Source of the DNA: Rhodobacteraceae bacterium UBA6213 | GTDB lineage: Bacteria; Pseudomonadota; Alphaproteobacteria; Rhodobacterales; Rhodobacteraceae | NCBI GenBank assembly: GCA_002421605.1 | Contig: DISJ01000009.1 | Location: 1,130-65,129 of the forward strand | DNA: 64,000 bases | Direction: 5' to 3' | Shown: positions 50,040 through 61,235 of the stretch, piece by piece | Layout: every line of letters begins with the position of its first letter | Position numbering within the stretch: the stretch's first letter is position 1 | Notes under the pieces: model-generated | Seen by the model: only the letters and a program-made list of their open reading frames with translations | Told to the model about the DNA's origin: nothing | Database searches by the model: none | Program-made: the position numbers and the translations under genes

Positions 50040-50894
50040 CTATCCCGCCTCGGCGCTCAGGCAAAGTCGCCCGTCTGGCCCTGCAATCCATAGCCGCGCA
50101 CCGTCGCGGCACATGCGCAACTCTTCAAAATCAAATGCCGCTGACACGCCGCGAAACGTGAACCGCGCGAGTCCACCCAAACGCTCGGCGGCAATCAGCA
50201 TCAACCACTGTGCCAGCAGCGGGCCGTGCACCACCAACCCGCCATAGCCTTCAACCTCGCGCGCATAGTCACGGTCGTAGTGGATTCGATGGCCGTTGAA
50301 GGTGAGCGCCGAATAGCGAAACAGATCGACCGTACTGAACCGCCGCCGCATCACCTCGGCCCCAGCGGGCGCCTGCGGTACTTCGGGCGCTGCCTGCCCC
50401 GGCAGCGGATCCGCGCGGTAAACCAGATCCTGCCATTCGGTCAGGCAAAGCGTGCCGCCCTGACGTATCTCGTGGCGCAGCGTGACAAAACCCAGCGGCC
50501 CGCTGCGCCCGGTCTTACGCGTGATCGCCTCGATCACTGTGGTCTTTTCCGCTACGCGCCCGGACATCAAGGGTGCTAGAAATTCCAACCGCCCGCCTGC
50601 CCACATCCGCCGCGCCAGCCCGAGATCGGGAATGAAGTCGCCCCGCGCCGGGTGCCCATCGCGCCCAAGCAAGTCTGCTGGCAGCGCCTGCCAGAAATAG
50701 ACCTGATGCGCAAAGGGCGGCAAAGGCGCAGCGGGGTCAAATCCCTGCCCCAGCACCGCGGCCAGCGCCGCCGCCCGCGCCGGGTCCATTTCATCGCGCT
50801 CAACGCGCATTCTGGCGATGCCATCTTCCATGCCGCCAGACTGCGCAAACTGCCCCGCTTGCGCAAGCAGTTGCACGCGGCGCGCGCCCAGCAA
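50040..50894 (-). CDS. MaoC-like acyl dehydratase (FAS1/HTD2-type double hotdog)
   Basis: A protein of about 284 residues with two hotdog domains. The N-terminal one contains VYFWQALPADLLGRDGHP and AGGRLEFLAPLMSGRVAEKTTVIEAI; the C-terminal one has STVDLFRYSALTFNGHRIHYDRDYA, the hydratase motif with Asp/His, and GYGGLVVHGPLLAQWLM. Relatives act on mesaconyl-C4-CoA, itaconyl-CoA or fungal HTD2 substrates; the exact substrate here is unknown. The TTG start at 50894 is uncertain: ATG 50831 is an alternative 21 codons in, and neither has a clear ribosome site. Divergent from ilvD. Confidence 0.8.
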   Translation of the reverse strand: MLGARRVQLLAQAGQFAQSGGMEDGIARMRVERDEMDPARAAALAAVLGQGFDPAAPLPPFAHQVYFWQALPADLLGRDGHPARGDFIPDLGLARRMWAGGRLEFLAPLMSGRVAEKTTVIEAITRKTGRSGPLGFVTLRHEIRQGGTLCLTEWQDLVYRADPLPGQAAPEVPQAPAGAEVMRRRFSTVDLFRYSALTFNGHRIHYDRDYAREVEGYGGLVVHGPLLAQWLMLIAAERLGGLARFTFRGVSAAFDFEELRMCRDGARLWIAGPDGRLCLSAEAG

Positions 50895-50978
50895 GGTGGC
50901 AGATGTTGGCGCAATCTCCTTGCCCCGTCCGCATCAGGGCATTATTGCCTTCACCCAACCAGTTCCGGGAGGATGCTC

Positions 50979-52692
<1,714 letters not shown>

Positions 52693-52712
<20 letters not shown>

Positions 52713-53337
52713 GGCACCGCTGGCGCTGGCACTTGTTGCCGCGCTAGCCAGCGCGGGTTGCGTCTTGCCCTTTGGGGGTAAAGAGGCACCCGCGATGATT
52801 GCCCTTGCATCGGGCGGGCCGGTGATTGCTGGCCCGGTCGGCTTTTGCATAGACCCCACGCAAACCCAAGAAGATGGCGAAAATGCCTTTGTGTTGTTGG
52901 GTAGTTGCGCCTCGCTTTCGCGCGATGCCTCGGTAGCACGGCCTGCCGCGCGGGCGGTACTGACCGCCTCGGTTACACCGGCTATGCCCGGTTCAGTACC
53001 TCTGGCAAAGTCTTTCAAACAGATCGACAGCTACTTCCGCTCTGAGGCCGGGCGTGCGGCAATTTCGCGCAGCGGTGATGCTGAGACGGTGAAAGTCGTT
53101 CGCACGGTAACTTCGGGTGACCTTTTGCTGATCGAATTGACCGACAACGCCCCCTCGGGTGCCAACCCCGTGCAAGCCCGCAGCTGGCGCGGGTTGATGG
53201 AAATCCGGGGCCGAATCGTTTCGTTCACTGTACTGGGTTTGGCCGAAGAGCCATTGAACACCACCACCATGCGGATGTTGGCCAATGACTTTGCGGCGGC
53301 ACTGCGGGCGGCCAACGGCATTTCGCCTGCTGCTTGA
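52693..53337 (+). CDS. Predicted lipoprotein of unknown function
   Basis: A 214-residue protein with a lipoprotein signal: MSIWTNRAPLALALVAALASAGC, with the ASAGC lipobox at about residue 23. The mature part shows PVGFCIDPTQTQEDG and LLGSCASLSRD, containing two further Cys that might pair, and a beta-rich C-terminal half (VVRTVTSGDLLLIELTD, LMEIRGRIVSFTVLGL). I do not recognise a named family. The start lies inside the 3' end of ilvD in another frame, so it is likely translated from the same message. Confidence 0.75.
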
Positions 53338-53456
53338 ACGCGCGCCTGCTTGCAGGAACCAGACGGGCGATTTTCTTCTTGCGTTGTTTGCAGATTTGCA
53401 ACGATTGAGGTTAACTGTTTCTGTTAGCGTAACGATTGCGCAATACACGGGCCAAT

Positions 53457-54230
53457 ATGGACACCAAGAACGAATCCTTCATCGACCGACTTGGGCAGCG
53501 GCGGTCTTTGGCCCGCTGGCGGCGCGCGGCACGACTTGCAGATCAGATGCGGCTTGGCCTGCTACGCACCGTGCGCGAGGACGCGGTGCAACTGCGTCGC
53601 GAACTTGACCGGGTTTTGCATGTTGCCGACCAGCGCCTGACGCTACCGCTGATTGGATCCGATGCCATCCGCCGTCCGCTTGGCACCGATTGGGCCTGGC
53701 GGCCAGAACTTTGGCGCGGGCCAGTGGTGCCGGTCGGCCACGCCGCTGTTGCCAACCGCGCGATGCTGGGCGGCGAAGCTACGGTGTTTCATGACTGCGA
53801 GGTCAGCGAACTGACTGCGCGCCAGCTTCGCAATCGCCATGAAACCGATCTTGCTCCGTTCGGCTTGCGACTGGATGTCTTCCGCTTTGACGGCACTTTT
53901 CTGTCGGTGGTGCTCGATCTGCCGCTTGAGGCCGTGCAAGGGCTGCGGCTCAATCACATGATCCGGCTCAATTGCAAGGTCGAGATGGAAAAGCCGATCG
54001 AAATATTCGCGCGTCTCAATGTGCGGCACGGCCCGAACACCGAACAACTGGTGCGCGAGCTGCCACTTTCGCAAGAAGATACTTGGGTCGAATTTGACCT
54101 AGCCTACAGCAAGATCAACGAAAAGCGGGTCGAACGCGCCTGGGTCGACCTGATATTCGAAGGGCCGGAAATGAACCAGATCGTGATTCGTGATCTGACG
54201 CTGTCGCGCCACCCGCGCGCCGAACTGTGA
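53457..54230 (+). CDS. DUF6478 family protein
   Basis: A 257-residue protein I recognise as a Rhodobacteraceae family of unknown function. It starts MDTKNESFIDRLGQRRSLARWRR, a basic helical region to about residue 60, followed by a beta-rich part (LGTDWAWRPELWRGP, AVANRAMLGGEATVFHD, VFRFDGTFLSVVLDLPLEAV) and a segment LRLNCKVEMEKPIEIFARLNV (54 kb side, positions 53965-54027). The C-terminal half looks like a carbohydrate-binding-type beta sandwich (EDTWVEFDLAYSKIN). No signal peptide. Followed 7 bases later by a small gene, probably co-transcribed. Confidence 0.78.
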   Translation: MDTKNESFIDRLGQRRSLARWRRAARLADQMRLGLLRTVREDAVQLRRELDRVLHVADQRLTLPLIGSDAIRRPLGTDWAWRPELWRGPVVPVGHAAVANRAMLGGEATVFHDCEVSELTARQLRNRHETDLAPFGLRLDVFRFDGTFLSVVLDLPLEAVQGLRLNHMIRLNCKVEMEKPIEIFARLNVRHGPNTEQLVRELPLSQEDTWVEFDLAYSKINEKRVERAWVDLIFEGPEMNQIVIRDLTLSRHPRAEL

Positions 54231-54237
54231 GGGCTGA

Positions 54238-54600
54238 ATGGGCCATTCGCTAGAAATGCAGCGCGTTCGCGCTGGTCGTTGGGAAGCGGTGCTGAAGGCA
54301 CCCGATGCCAGCGGGTTGCAGGTTACGCATCTGGAACGCTCGCTGCCGGGGTTGGAGGTAAAGCCCAATGGTGAAGGCCGCTGGCTGCTTAGCCTGCCGA
54401 TACCGCCCGAAGTGCTTTTCAGCGGAGTACAGACGTTTCTTTTGACCGATGCGCCAAGCGGCGAGACGCTGGCACATTTCACGATCGTCACCGGTGTGCC
54501 GCTGGAAGACGATCTGCGCGCCGAGATTGACCTTCTGCGCGCGGAACTTGACATGCTCAAGCGCGCTTTTCGGCGCCATTGCGTAGAAACCGGCACCTAA
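54238..54600 (+). CDS. Conserved hypothetical protein with C-terminal coiled coil
   Basis: A 120-residue protein of unknown function. Residues about 10-85 look like a small beta domain (WEAVLKAPDASGLQVTHLER, LSLPIPPEVLFSGVQTFLLTD). Residues 88-112 (LEDDLRAEIDLLRAELDMLK) form heptads suited to a coiled coil, suggesting oligomerisation or contact with a partner. It follows the DUF6478 gene by 7 bases in the same direction, so a joint function is likely. No membrane or export signal is seen. Confidence 0.72.
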   Translation: MGHSLEMQRVRAGRWEAVLKAPDASGLQVTHLERSLPGLEVKPNGEGRWLLSLPIPPEVLFSGVQTFLLTDAPSGETLAHFTIVTGVPLEDDLRAEIDLLRAELDMLKRAFRRHCVETGT

Positions 54601-54634
54601 CAAGCACCAGCGCCCTATGGCCCACGCCAAGCGC

Positions 54635-56653
54635 TCAGAGCCCGAGCGCGAGGCGCGTGCCTTGATCTATGGCGCGTTTCGCATCCAACTCGCCCGCAAC
54701 ATCAGCGCCGCCGATAATGTGGTAGCTGCGCCCCTGCGCGGTCAACGCCTCGGCCAGCGCGCGGTTCGAGGTTTGACCAGCGCACAGCACCACCGTGTCG
54801 GCCTCGATCAGCGTCGGGTTTTCGCGGGCAGCGCCAAAGCTGATATGCAGACCTTCGGGCGCGATGCGTTCGTAATTCACACCACCCAGCATTTTCACTC
54901 CCCGTGCTGCCAGTTGCGCGCGGTGAATCCATCCGGTGGTTTTGCCCAGCTTGCGGCCCAGCTTTTCCGCCTTGCGCTGCAACAGGGTCACAGCGCGTGC
55001 CGGGGCAGCGGGCGCGGGGGCGCTCAGGCCGCCGGGGCTGGTGGCCGGGTCGCCCACACCCCATTCGCGCATCCATTCGGCAGGGTGCAGCGAGGCGCTT
55101 TCGCCCGCCTGCGTCAGGTATTCCGCCACATCAAAACCAATTCCACCCGCCCCCACAATCGCCACGCGCGCGCCCACCGGGGCACCGCGCAACACGTCGC
55201 CATAGCCCAGCACCTGCGCGGCCGGGTCTGTGGCAATGCCGGGGTCACGCGCGCTGACACCCGTGGCAAGAACCACCTCTTCAAACCCCGCCAAAGCCTC
55301 TGGCGTAACCTCTTGGCCCAGCCGTAGCGCCACCCCCGATCGCTCGATCATCGTGGCAAACCAGTGCACAAGCCCGCGAAACTCTTCTTTGCCCGGCACT
55401 TCGCGCGCCAACGTCAACTGCCCGCCAATCTCCCCGCTGCGTTCAAAAAGCGTCACGCGGTGCCCGCGCCCAGCGGCAGCAATGGCCGCCGACAGCCCCG
55501 CAGGCCCGGAACCAACAACGGCAATGGTCTTGGGATTTGCGGCAGGGGTAACGACCAATTCGGTCTCGTGCCCTGCGCGCGGATTGACGAGGCAGGAAGA
55601 AATTTTGCCCGCGAAGGTATGGTCAAGACAGGCCTGATTGCAGGCGATGCAAGGCGCGATTTCATCGGCGCGGCCCGCTGCTGCCTTGGCAACAAAATCA
55701 GGGTCGGCCAGAAACGGGCGCGCCATCGAAACCATATCGGCTTGCCCGCCCGCCAAAATTGCCTCGGCCAGTTCTGGCGTGTTGATGCGATTTGAGGCAA
55801 TTACCGGAATCCCGACCTCTGGGCGCAGCCGCGCGGTTAGCCAAGTGAAGGCCGCGCGCGGCACCGAGGTGGCGATTGTGGGCACCCGCGCCTCGTGCCA
55901 GCCGATGCCGGTGTTGAGAATGCTTGCCCCTGCGCCCTCGATAGCCTTGGCCAGTTGCACCACTTCGTCCCAAGTCGAGCCTTCGGGCACGAGGTCGATC
56001 AGGCTGATGCGGTAGATCACGATAAAGTCGCGCCCCACCGCCGCACGCACGCGCTGCACTACCTCGATTGGCAAGCGCATACGGTTTTCGTAACTGCCGC
56101 CCCAGTGGTCGGTTCGGCGGTTCACATGGCGCACTAGAAACTGATTGAGGAAATAGCCTTCGGACCCCATCACCTCGACCCCGTCATAGCCCGCCTCGCG
56201 GGCGCGGGTGGCAGCGGTGACGATATCGACGATCTGCTTTTCAATCCCGGCTTCATCCAACTCGCGTGGCGCGAAAGGCGAGATCGGTGATTTTACCGCC
56301 GAGGCAGAAACACATTCCGGCCCATAGGCATAGCGCCCCGCATGCAGAATCTGCATGGCAATGCGCCCACCTGCGTCATGCACACGGGTTGTAACACCGC
56401 GATGGTTGGCGATGTCAGCATCCGAAAACAGCCCCGCAGCACCCGGAAATACCCCGCCTTCGCGGTTTGGCGCCATGCCGCCGGTCACCATCAGCCCAAC
56501 ACCACCGCGCGCACGCTCCGCGTAAAACTCGCCGACCCGGTTCCAATCGCCTGTTTCCTCAAGCCCGGTGTGCATACTGCCCATCAGCACGCGGTTTTTT
56601 AGCACCACGTGGCCCAGATCGAGTGGCGAAAGCATGTGCGAATACGGGTTCAT
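54635..56653 (-). CDS. fadH: NADPH-dependent 2,4-dienoyl-CoA reductase
   Basis: A 672-residue three-domain flavoprotein. The N-terminal TIM barrel (old yellow enzyme type, 1-330) starts YSHMLSPLDLGHVVLKNRV. CIACNQACLDHTFAGKISSCLVNP holds the 4Fe-4S Cys ligands. Two dinucleotide folds follow: IAVVGSGPAGLSAAIAAAGRGH for FAD and VAIVGAGGIGFDVAEYL for NADPH. It removes double bonds at even positions of unsaturated fatty acids in beta-oxidation. The LysR gene divergent from it is a possible regulator. Confidence 0.93.
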   Translation of the reverse strand: MNPYSHMLSPLDLGHVVLKNRVLMGSMHTGLEETGDWNRVGEFYAERARGGVGLMVTGGMAPNREGGVFPGAAGLFSDADIANHRGVTTRVHDAGGRIAMQILHAGRYAYGPECVSASAVKSPISPFAPRELDEAGIEKQIVDIVTAATRAREAGYDGVEVMGSEGYFLNQFLVRHVNRRTDHWGGSYENRMRLPIEVVQRVRAAVGRDFIVIYRISLIDLVPEGSTWDEVVQLAKAIEGAGASILNTGIGWHEARVPTIATSVPRAAFTWLTARLRPEVGIPVIASNRINTPELAEAILAGGQADMVSMARPFLADPDFVAKAAAGRADEIAPCIACNQACLDHTFAGKISSCLVNPRAGHETELVVTPAANPKTIAVVGSGPAGLSAAIAAAGRGHRVTLFERSGEIGGQLTLAREVPGKEEFRGLVHWFATMIERSGVALRLGQEVTPEALAGFEEVVLATGVSARDPGIATDPAAQVLGYGDVLRGAPVGARVAIVGAGGIGFDVAEYLTQAGESASLHPAEWMREWGVGDPATSPGGLSAPAPAAPARAVTLLQRKAEKLGRKLGKTTGWIHRAQLAARGVKMLGGVNYERIAPEGLHISFGAARENPTLIEADTVVLCAGQTSNRALAEALTAQGRSYHIIGGADVAGELDAKRAIDQGTRLALGL

Positions 56654-56921
56654 GGCGTCCTCCCTGACTGGTTCAACCTGCCGCCAGCGGTGTCGTTTGT
56701 CACGCCCAACGCGGCGTCAGGCGCGCGGTTTCTTCACCGCACATATACCGCCGGGGGCAAGTGCGAAAAGCCGAAGGGCAGCGCCACCACCTTTCACGGA
56801 TCGTTTCCCCAGCATTTACCAACCCGGCAAATTCCCCGCCATTGTCCCGCCCAAGCCCCATTTGCGCCCGAATTGACCTTGATACAGGAGCTAACCACGG
56901 ACTGTAGAGCATGGGTGTACA

Positions 56922-57827
56922 ATGGACCGACTGACCGAAATGGAAGCTTTCGCCACCGTGGTGGATCAGGGGGGGTTCACTGACGCGGCAAAAAAGATGG
57001 GCATTTCCAAGTCTGCTGTGTCCAAACACGTCTCAGCACTCGAAGCGCGTCTCGGCGCGCGGTTGCTCAATCGCACAACGCGGCGGGTCAGCCCCACTGA
57101 GATTGGCCTTGCCTATTATGACCGCGCCCGCCGTGTGCTGAACGATGCAGGCGAGGCAGATGCGCTTGTCACTTCGATGCAGATCGCGCCGACCGGGCTT
57201 TTGCGCATTTCGGTCGCGACCGATTTCGGTGTGAACCTGCTGTCTCCGGTGCTTGGAAACTTTTTGCAGGAATTCCCGGACATCACCGTGAACATGGTGC
57301 TCAACAACCGCTATGTAGAGTTGATCTCGGAAGGTTTCGATATGGCGATCCGGGTGGGCGAGCTGGAAGACAGCACCCTGCGCGCCCGCAAGCTGACCGA
57401 AACCGCCAAGCGGATGATCGGTGCGCCATCCTATTTCAAGAAATTTGGCCACCCGCAAAAGATCGACGATCTCAACGACCATAAACTTCTGCATTATTCC
57501 AACCAAGCCGCTGGAAACGTTTGGAAGATCACCGCGCCTTCAGGCGAAAAGCGGCAGGTCCGTTCGGCCGGATGGTTGACCGTGAATGACGGCCAGAGCC
57601 TGCTGCATGCTGCCATTGCGGGCTTGGGTATCGCCTATCTGCCCAGCTTCCTTTACGCCGACGCGATGAAACAGGGCCTCGTGCAAGAGGCGATGCCGGG
57701 GTTGCCGATGGAAACGCTTGGCATTTATGCGGTCTATCCACCGGGCCGGTTCACCCAGCCCAAGGTACGCGCGTTCATCGACTTTTTGGCGCAGACATTT
57801 GCCGACAAGGGTCCAGACAACTGGTAG
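56922..57827 (+). CDS. LysR-family transcriptional regulator
   Basis: A 301-residue LysR regulator. The N-terminal winged helix (MDRLTEMEAFATVVDQGGF, KKMGISKSAVSKHVSALE, RLLNRTTRRVSPTEIG) is complete; residues about 90-295 form the periplasmic-binding-like effector domain with DLIVRVGE-type MAIRVGELEDSTL. It resembles the CrgA/DsdC-like group by eye. It is divergent from fadH across 268 bases, a typical arrangement for a LysR regulator and its target; the effector is unknown. Confidence 0.92.
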   Translation: MDRLTEMEAFATVVDQGGFTDAAKKMGISKSAVSKHVSALEARLGARLLNRTTRRVSPTEIGLAYYDRARRVLNDAGEADALVTSMQIAPTGLLRISVATDFGVNLLSPVLGNFLQEFPDITVNMVLNNRYVELISEGFDMAIRVGELEDSTLRARKLTETAKRMIGAPSYFKKFGHPQKIDDLNDHKLLHYSNQAAGNVWKITAPSGEKRQVRSAGWLTVNDGQSLLHAAIAGLGIAYLPSFLYADAMKQGLVQEAMPGLPMETLGIYAVYPPGRFTQPKVRAFIDFLAQTFADKGPDNW

Positions 57828-57874
57828 CCCGCGGCCTCTAGCTTTTCCGCTGCGTTCTCCCTCGCAGTCCCAAC

Positions 57875-58861
57875 TCAGGTCGAGGTGAGAACCACCTCGA
57901 CCCTTCTGTTTCTGGCGCGCCCTTCGGGCGTCAGGTTGCTTGCACGCGGGGCAAGCCATCCCGCACCCTCGGCGCTAAGCTGCGCGGGGTTAACTGCAAG
58001 CACCTCGATCAGCCGCGTTCGCACTGCCTCGGCGCGCTTGCGCGACAGCGCGATGTTCGCCGCCAGATCGCCCACCGCATCTGTATGCCCAACCAACATC
58101 ACGTGTCGCGCAGGATTGACCGCAAGATATTCGGCAAGCGCACGCAGCGAGGCATAGCTGGCGGGCTGGAGTGTGGAGGCACCGGTTTCAAACTCCAGAT
58201 CGTCCAGTGTTGCACGCCCGGCCTGCTCCAAAAGCGTCGTAAGCTCTGCCACCGATGTCGGTGCCGCGGCGGATTCCTGCGCGCTGCCAAATGACGCCAC
58301 CGGGCCCGGCGCAGGGGCTGTAATCATAGGGCCAACCGGCGCGTCCACGCCCGGCCCGATCTGCGTCAGATGCACGAAACCCGATCCGGTTGAACGCGAT
58401 ACGACCAAGGCCAGATGCTCGGCGTCCGCACCCTCGCCGCGCACCGCAGCAAGGTAGCGAAAATCACCCAAGTCCACGTGCATTTCCGGCTCTGGCAAAA
58501 GCTGCATGGCAAAGCGAAAGTCAAACCCGCCGCAGGCATCGGTGTCACATTCGAAGATCACCTCATAGCCCGCCGCAAGCACCTGTGCGCGCAAATCCTG
58601 CAGAATTTGCAGGCTGGGTGCAGTGGTATCGCGCAGCCGCCACGCCGACTGACTCACGCGGCCTTCCAATGGCAAATGGTGCGGGTTTCCCAATTCCCAC
58701 GCGGCGATCGGCAGTGCGTAACTTGCCAAAGCCTCGTTGCGAACCGCCGTCTCCTCGGCACCGACTGGCAGCGATAGCGTGATTTCGCTCGCAACCGGAG
58801 TTGCGAAGGCGGCGAGGCAGGCGGCAAGCACCAGCAGTTTTCTGACCCGCGCCGCCATCAC
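57875..58861 (-). CDS. OmpA family protein with signal peptide
   Basis: A 328-residue exported protein. The signal peptide is about residues 1-25 (KLLVLAACLAAFATPVAS). An N-terminal domain of about 165 residues containing CDTDACGGFDFRFAM is followed by a proline/alanine linker (ITAPAPGPVASFG) and a C-terminal OmpA-like peptidoglycan-binding domain with VMLVGHTDAVGDLAANIALSRKRAEAVRTRL (positions 58019-58111). It probably tethers the envelope to peptidoglycan. It overlaps the downstream acetyltransferase-side gene junction by 4 bases at 58858-58861 with the gene upstream. Confidence 0.87.
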   Translation of the reverse strand: MMAARVRKLLVLAACLAAFATPVASEITLSLPVGAEETAVRNEALASYALPIAAWELGNPHHLPLEGRVSQSAWRLRDTTAPSLQILQDLRAQVLAAGYEVIFECDTDACGGFDFRFAMQLLPEPEMHVDLGDFRYLAAVRGEGADAEHLALVVSRSTGSGFVHLTQIGPGVDAPVGPMITAPAPGPVASFGSAQESAAAPTSVAELTTLLEQAGRATLDDLEFETGASTLQPASYASLRALAEYLAVNPARHVMLVGHTDAVGDLAANIALSRKRAEAVRTRLIEVLAVNPAQLSAEGAGWLAPRASNLTPEGRARNRRVEVVLTST

Positions 58862-59583
58862 ACGGCGTCCGGCGCAAGGCGGTAATGGTAGCCCTGAACC
58901 TCGGTCAACCCGGTGCCAAGGTATAGCGCCAGCGCCGCCGCGTTCTCTCGCAGCACCACAAGCGACAGGGTTTTGGCACCGTTTTCGTTTGCCCAGTACG
59001 CTGCCTCATGCAGCATGTGCCGCGCCAGACCCTTGCGGCGCAGCGCGGGCAACACGTGAAACCCGTGCATCATCGCCACCCCGCGATGAATACTCACAAA
59101 GCCCACACCTGCGGCGCGGTCTGCGACGCGGCCCAACACGGCGCATTTGGGTGCAGGCGCGCGTTCCATCACCGCCTGCCGACCGGGGCCGACGCCTTCT
59201 TCGACCCATAGATCGCGCATGATTGCAAGCGGCGGCCAAAGGCAAAAGGCGGTGATCGGCGGCGGCCTCTGGGTAGCCAATTTCGCGACGGGCGCGGTCA
59301 GCACCGCCACCGGATCGATGACTGCAAAGCCCCGCGCCGCAAGTGCTGCGTCAAGCGCGTCTTCGCCCGCGCGGATCATGAAAAGCGCAGGCTGGCCCAG
59401 CCGCGAATGCGCGGCAATGGCCGCGTCAATATCGGGCTCGCTCCAAGGCGCCACAGCACTTGCCGACGACACCCGCTTGCCGCCACCCTGCCCCTCGCGC
59501 ACCAGAAACGCCCCGACGCTGTGCTGCGACGCGGCGGGCCAGGTAGCGTCGATCACCTCAAAAAGGTCTGGCCCCTGCGTCAT
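58858..59583 (-). CDS. GNAT family N-acetyltransferase
   Basis: A 241-residue protein. The C-terminal half (about 140-235) is a GNAT domain with MHGFHVLPALRRKGLARHML, where RRKGLARH is the acetyl-CoA loop, and LSLVVLRENAAALALYLGTGL. The first 100 residues (MTQGPDLFEVIDATWPAA ...) are less conserved and may be a degenerate second GNAT unit. Substrate unknown. Its start overlaps the CinA-like stop by 4 bases and its stop overlaps the OmpA-like start by 4 bases, so the three genes form one unit. Confidence 0.85.
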   Translation of the reverse strand: MTQGPDLFEVIDATWPAASQHSVGAFLVREGQGGGKRVSSASAVAPWSEPDIDAAIAAHSRLGQPALFMIRAGEDALDAALAARGFAVIDPVAVLTAPVAKLATQRPPPITAFCLWPPLAIMRDLWVEEGVGPGRQAVMERAPAPKCAVLGRVADRAAGVGFVSIHRGVAMMHGFHVLPALRRKGLARHMLHEAAYWANENGAKTLSLVVLRENAAALALYLGTGLTEVQGYHYRLAPDAV

Positions 59584-60308
59584 TGCCCCTCCGGAAAAGC
59601 GGTGCGCAACGCATCCATGGCGGCTGCCACGCCAGCGGGATCTGTGCCACGCACCACCAAATTGGTGCCGAATGCGCCGTCTTGCACAAAGGGGTAAGAT
59701 CCCAGCGAAAGCTCGGGCCACATTGCCGCCAGTGCCGCAAACGGTTCGGCTAACGCCGCCTCGGGCCGCATCACGCGCAGGCTTTGCGTTACCAACGGTG
59801 CCCCGCCTACAAGCCCTGCTAGCACCGAAGCGACCATCGCCTGAAAGATGTTCGGCACGCCGGCCAAGACGTGGCAATTACCGATGCTGAATCCGGGGGC
59901 CACTGAAACCGGATTTTCGATCAGCGTGGCGCCGTCAGGAATACGCGCCATGCGCAACCGCGCCGAACTGAGCTCGACCCCGCGCGAGGCGTAGAATGCC
60001 GCCAGCAGCGCGCGCGCGTCTTCGCGCACATCAATCGGCGCGCCAAAAGCCTCGGCCACCGCGTCGGCGGTGATATCGTCATGCGTGGGGCCAATGCCGC
60101 CCGAGGTGAAAAGCTGATCATGCGCCGCGCTTAGCGCGCGGACCGCGGCAACGATGGTTGCATGATCGTCGCCCACCACGCGAATTTCGCGCAAATCAAA
60201 CCCTGCCTTGGCCAACTCGCCCGCCAGATAGTAGCCGTTGCCTTCGCGGGTGCGTCCGGTCAGGATTTCGTCACCGATAATGAGCGCCGCGGCTGTCGGG
60301 TTCGCCAT
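59580..60308 (-). CDS. CinA N-terminal / molybdopterin-binding domain protein
   Basis: A 242-residue protein of the MoCF (MoaB/Mog-like) fold. ALIIGDEILTGRTREGNGYYLA and LFTSGGIGPTHDDITADAVA are the characteristic motifs of competence/damage-inducible protein A, and AGVPNIFQAMVASVL follows. The deamidase domain of full-length CinA is absent, giving the short form common in Alphaproteobacteria. It likely hydrolyses or binds a nucleotide such as ADP-ribose. ATG 60308 fits the family start. First gene of a three-gene unit. Confidence 0.88.
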   Translation of the reverse strand: MANPTAAALIIGDEILTGRTREGNGYYLAGELAKAGFDLREIRVVGDDHATIVAAVRALSAAHDQLFTSGGIGPTHDDITADAVAEAFGAPIDVREDARALLAAFYASRGVELSSARLRMARIPDGATLIENPVSVAPGFSIGNCHVLAGVPNIFQAMVASVLAGLVGGAPLVTQSLRVMRPEAALAEPFAALAAMWPELSLGSYPFVQDGAFGTNLVVRGTDPAGVAAAMDALRTAFPEGQ

Positions 60309-60422
60309 GAGGTATCCTCGTTTTGCCTTGGTATAGGGCCGCCACCGTGCGCCGAAAAGCCCGGCCCTAGTCAAAGCGACATTTTGTGACTAATTAGGGC
60401 AAGATCAGACTGGAGCATACCC

Positions 60423-61232
60423 GTGCGAGAAACTCGTGGTCGCATGACCAAAGACGGCATTCGTATTTATGAAGACAGCGATTTCGTGGGCATGCGGAAC
60501 GCAGGGCGACTCGCCGCCGAGATTCTCGATGAGGTGGCACCACTTGTCGTTCCAGGCACCACCACTGCGGTTATCGATGATTTTATCCGTGAAACTGTTA
60601 CCGCGCGCGGCGCAACCTCGGCCACCATCGGCTATCGCGGCTATCGGCACGCCAGCTGCATTTCGGTCAACCATGTCGTCTGTCACGGTATTCCGGGCGA
60701 CAAGTTGGTGAAAGACGGCGACATCCTCAACATCGATGTAACCGTGGTTCTCGATGGCTGGTTTGGCGATACCTCGCGCATGTATGCGGCAGGCACCTTG
60801 AGCCGTAAAGCCGAGCGGCTGATTGAAGTCACGCATGAGTCGTTGATGCTGGGCATTGCCGCTGTGCAACCCGGCAACACCTTTGGCGATATCGGCGCCG
60901 CGATTCAGGCCCATGTCGAGGGCAACCGGATGAGTGTCGTGCGTGACTTCTGCGGCCATGGCCTTGGGCGAGTGTTTCATGCACCGCCCAATGTGCTGCA
61001 TTACGGGCGCGCCGGTACCGGACCGGTTCTTGAAGAAGGCATGTTTTTCACGATCGAGCCGATGGTGAACCTCGGGCGGGCCGAAACCAAGGTTCTGGCT
61101 GATGAGTGGACAGCCGTCACGCGCGACAAATCGCTAAGCGCGCAGTTCGAACATTCCATCGGTGTCACCGCCACTGGCTGCGAAATTTTCACGCTGTCAC
61201 CCGCCGGGCGGTTTCATCCGACCTGGGGCTGA
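60423..61232 (+). CDS. map: Type I methionine aminopeptidase
   Basis: A 269-residue metalloprotease that removes the initiator Met from new proteins. Metal ligands are in GDILNIDVTVVLDGWFGDTSRM (two Asp), FCGHGLGRVFHAPPNVLHYG (His), FFTIEPMVNLG (Glu) and QFEHSIGVT (Glu). CISVNHVVCHGIPG contains the substrate His. The GTG at 60423 is seven bases after GGAG; ATG 60444 is an alternative start seven codons in. It complements the deformylases at 35-36.7 kb in N-terminal maturation. Confidence 0.94.
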   Translation: MRETRGRMTKDGIRIYEDSDFVGMRNAGRLAAEILDEVAPLVVPGTTTAVIDDFIRETVTARGATSATIGYRGYRHASCISVNHVVCHGIPGDKLVKDGDILNIDVTVVLDGWFGDTSRMYAAGTLSRKAERLIEVTHESLMLGIAAVQPGNTFGDIGAAIQAHVEGNRMSVVRDFCGHGLGRVFHAPPNVLHYGRAGTGPVLEEGMFFTIEPMVNLGRAETKVLADEWTAVTRDKSLSAQFEHSIGVTATGCEIFTLSPAGRFHPTWG

Positions 61233-61235
61233 CGC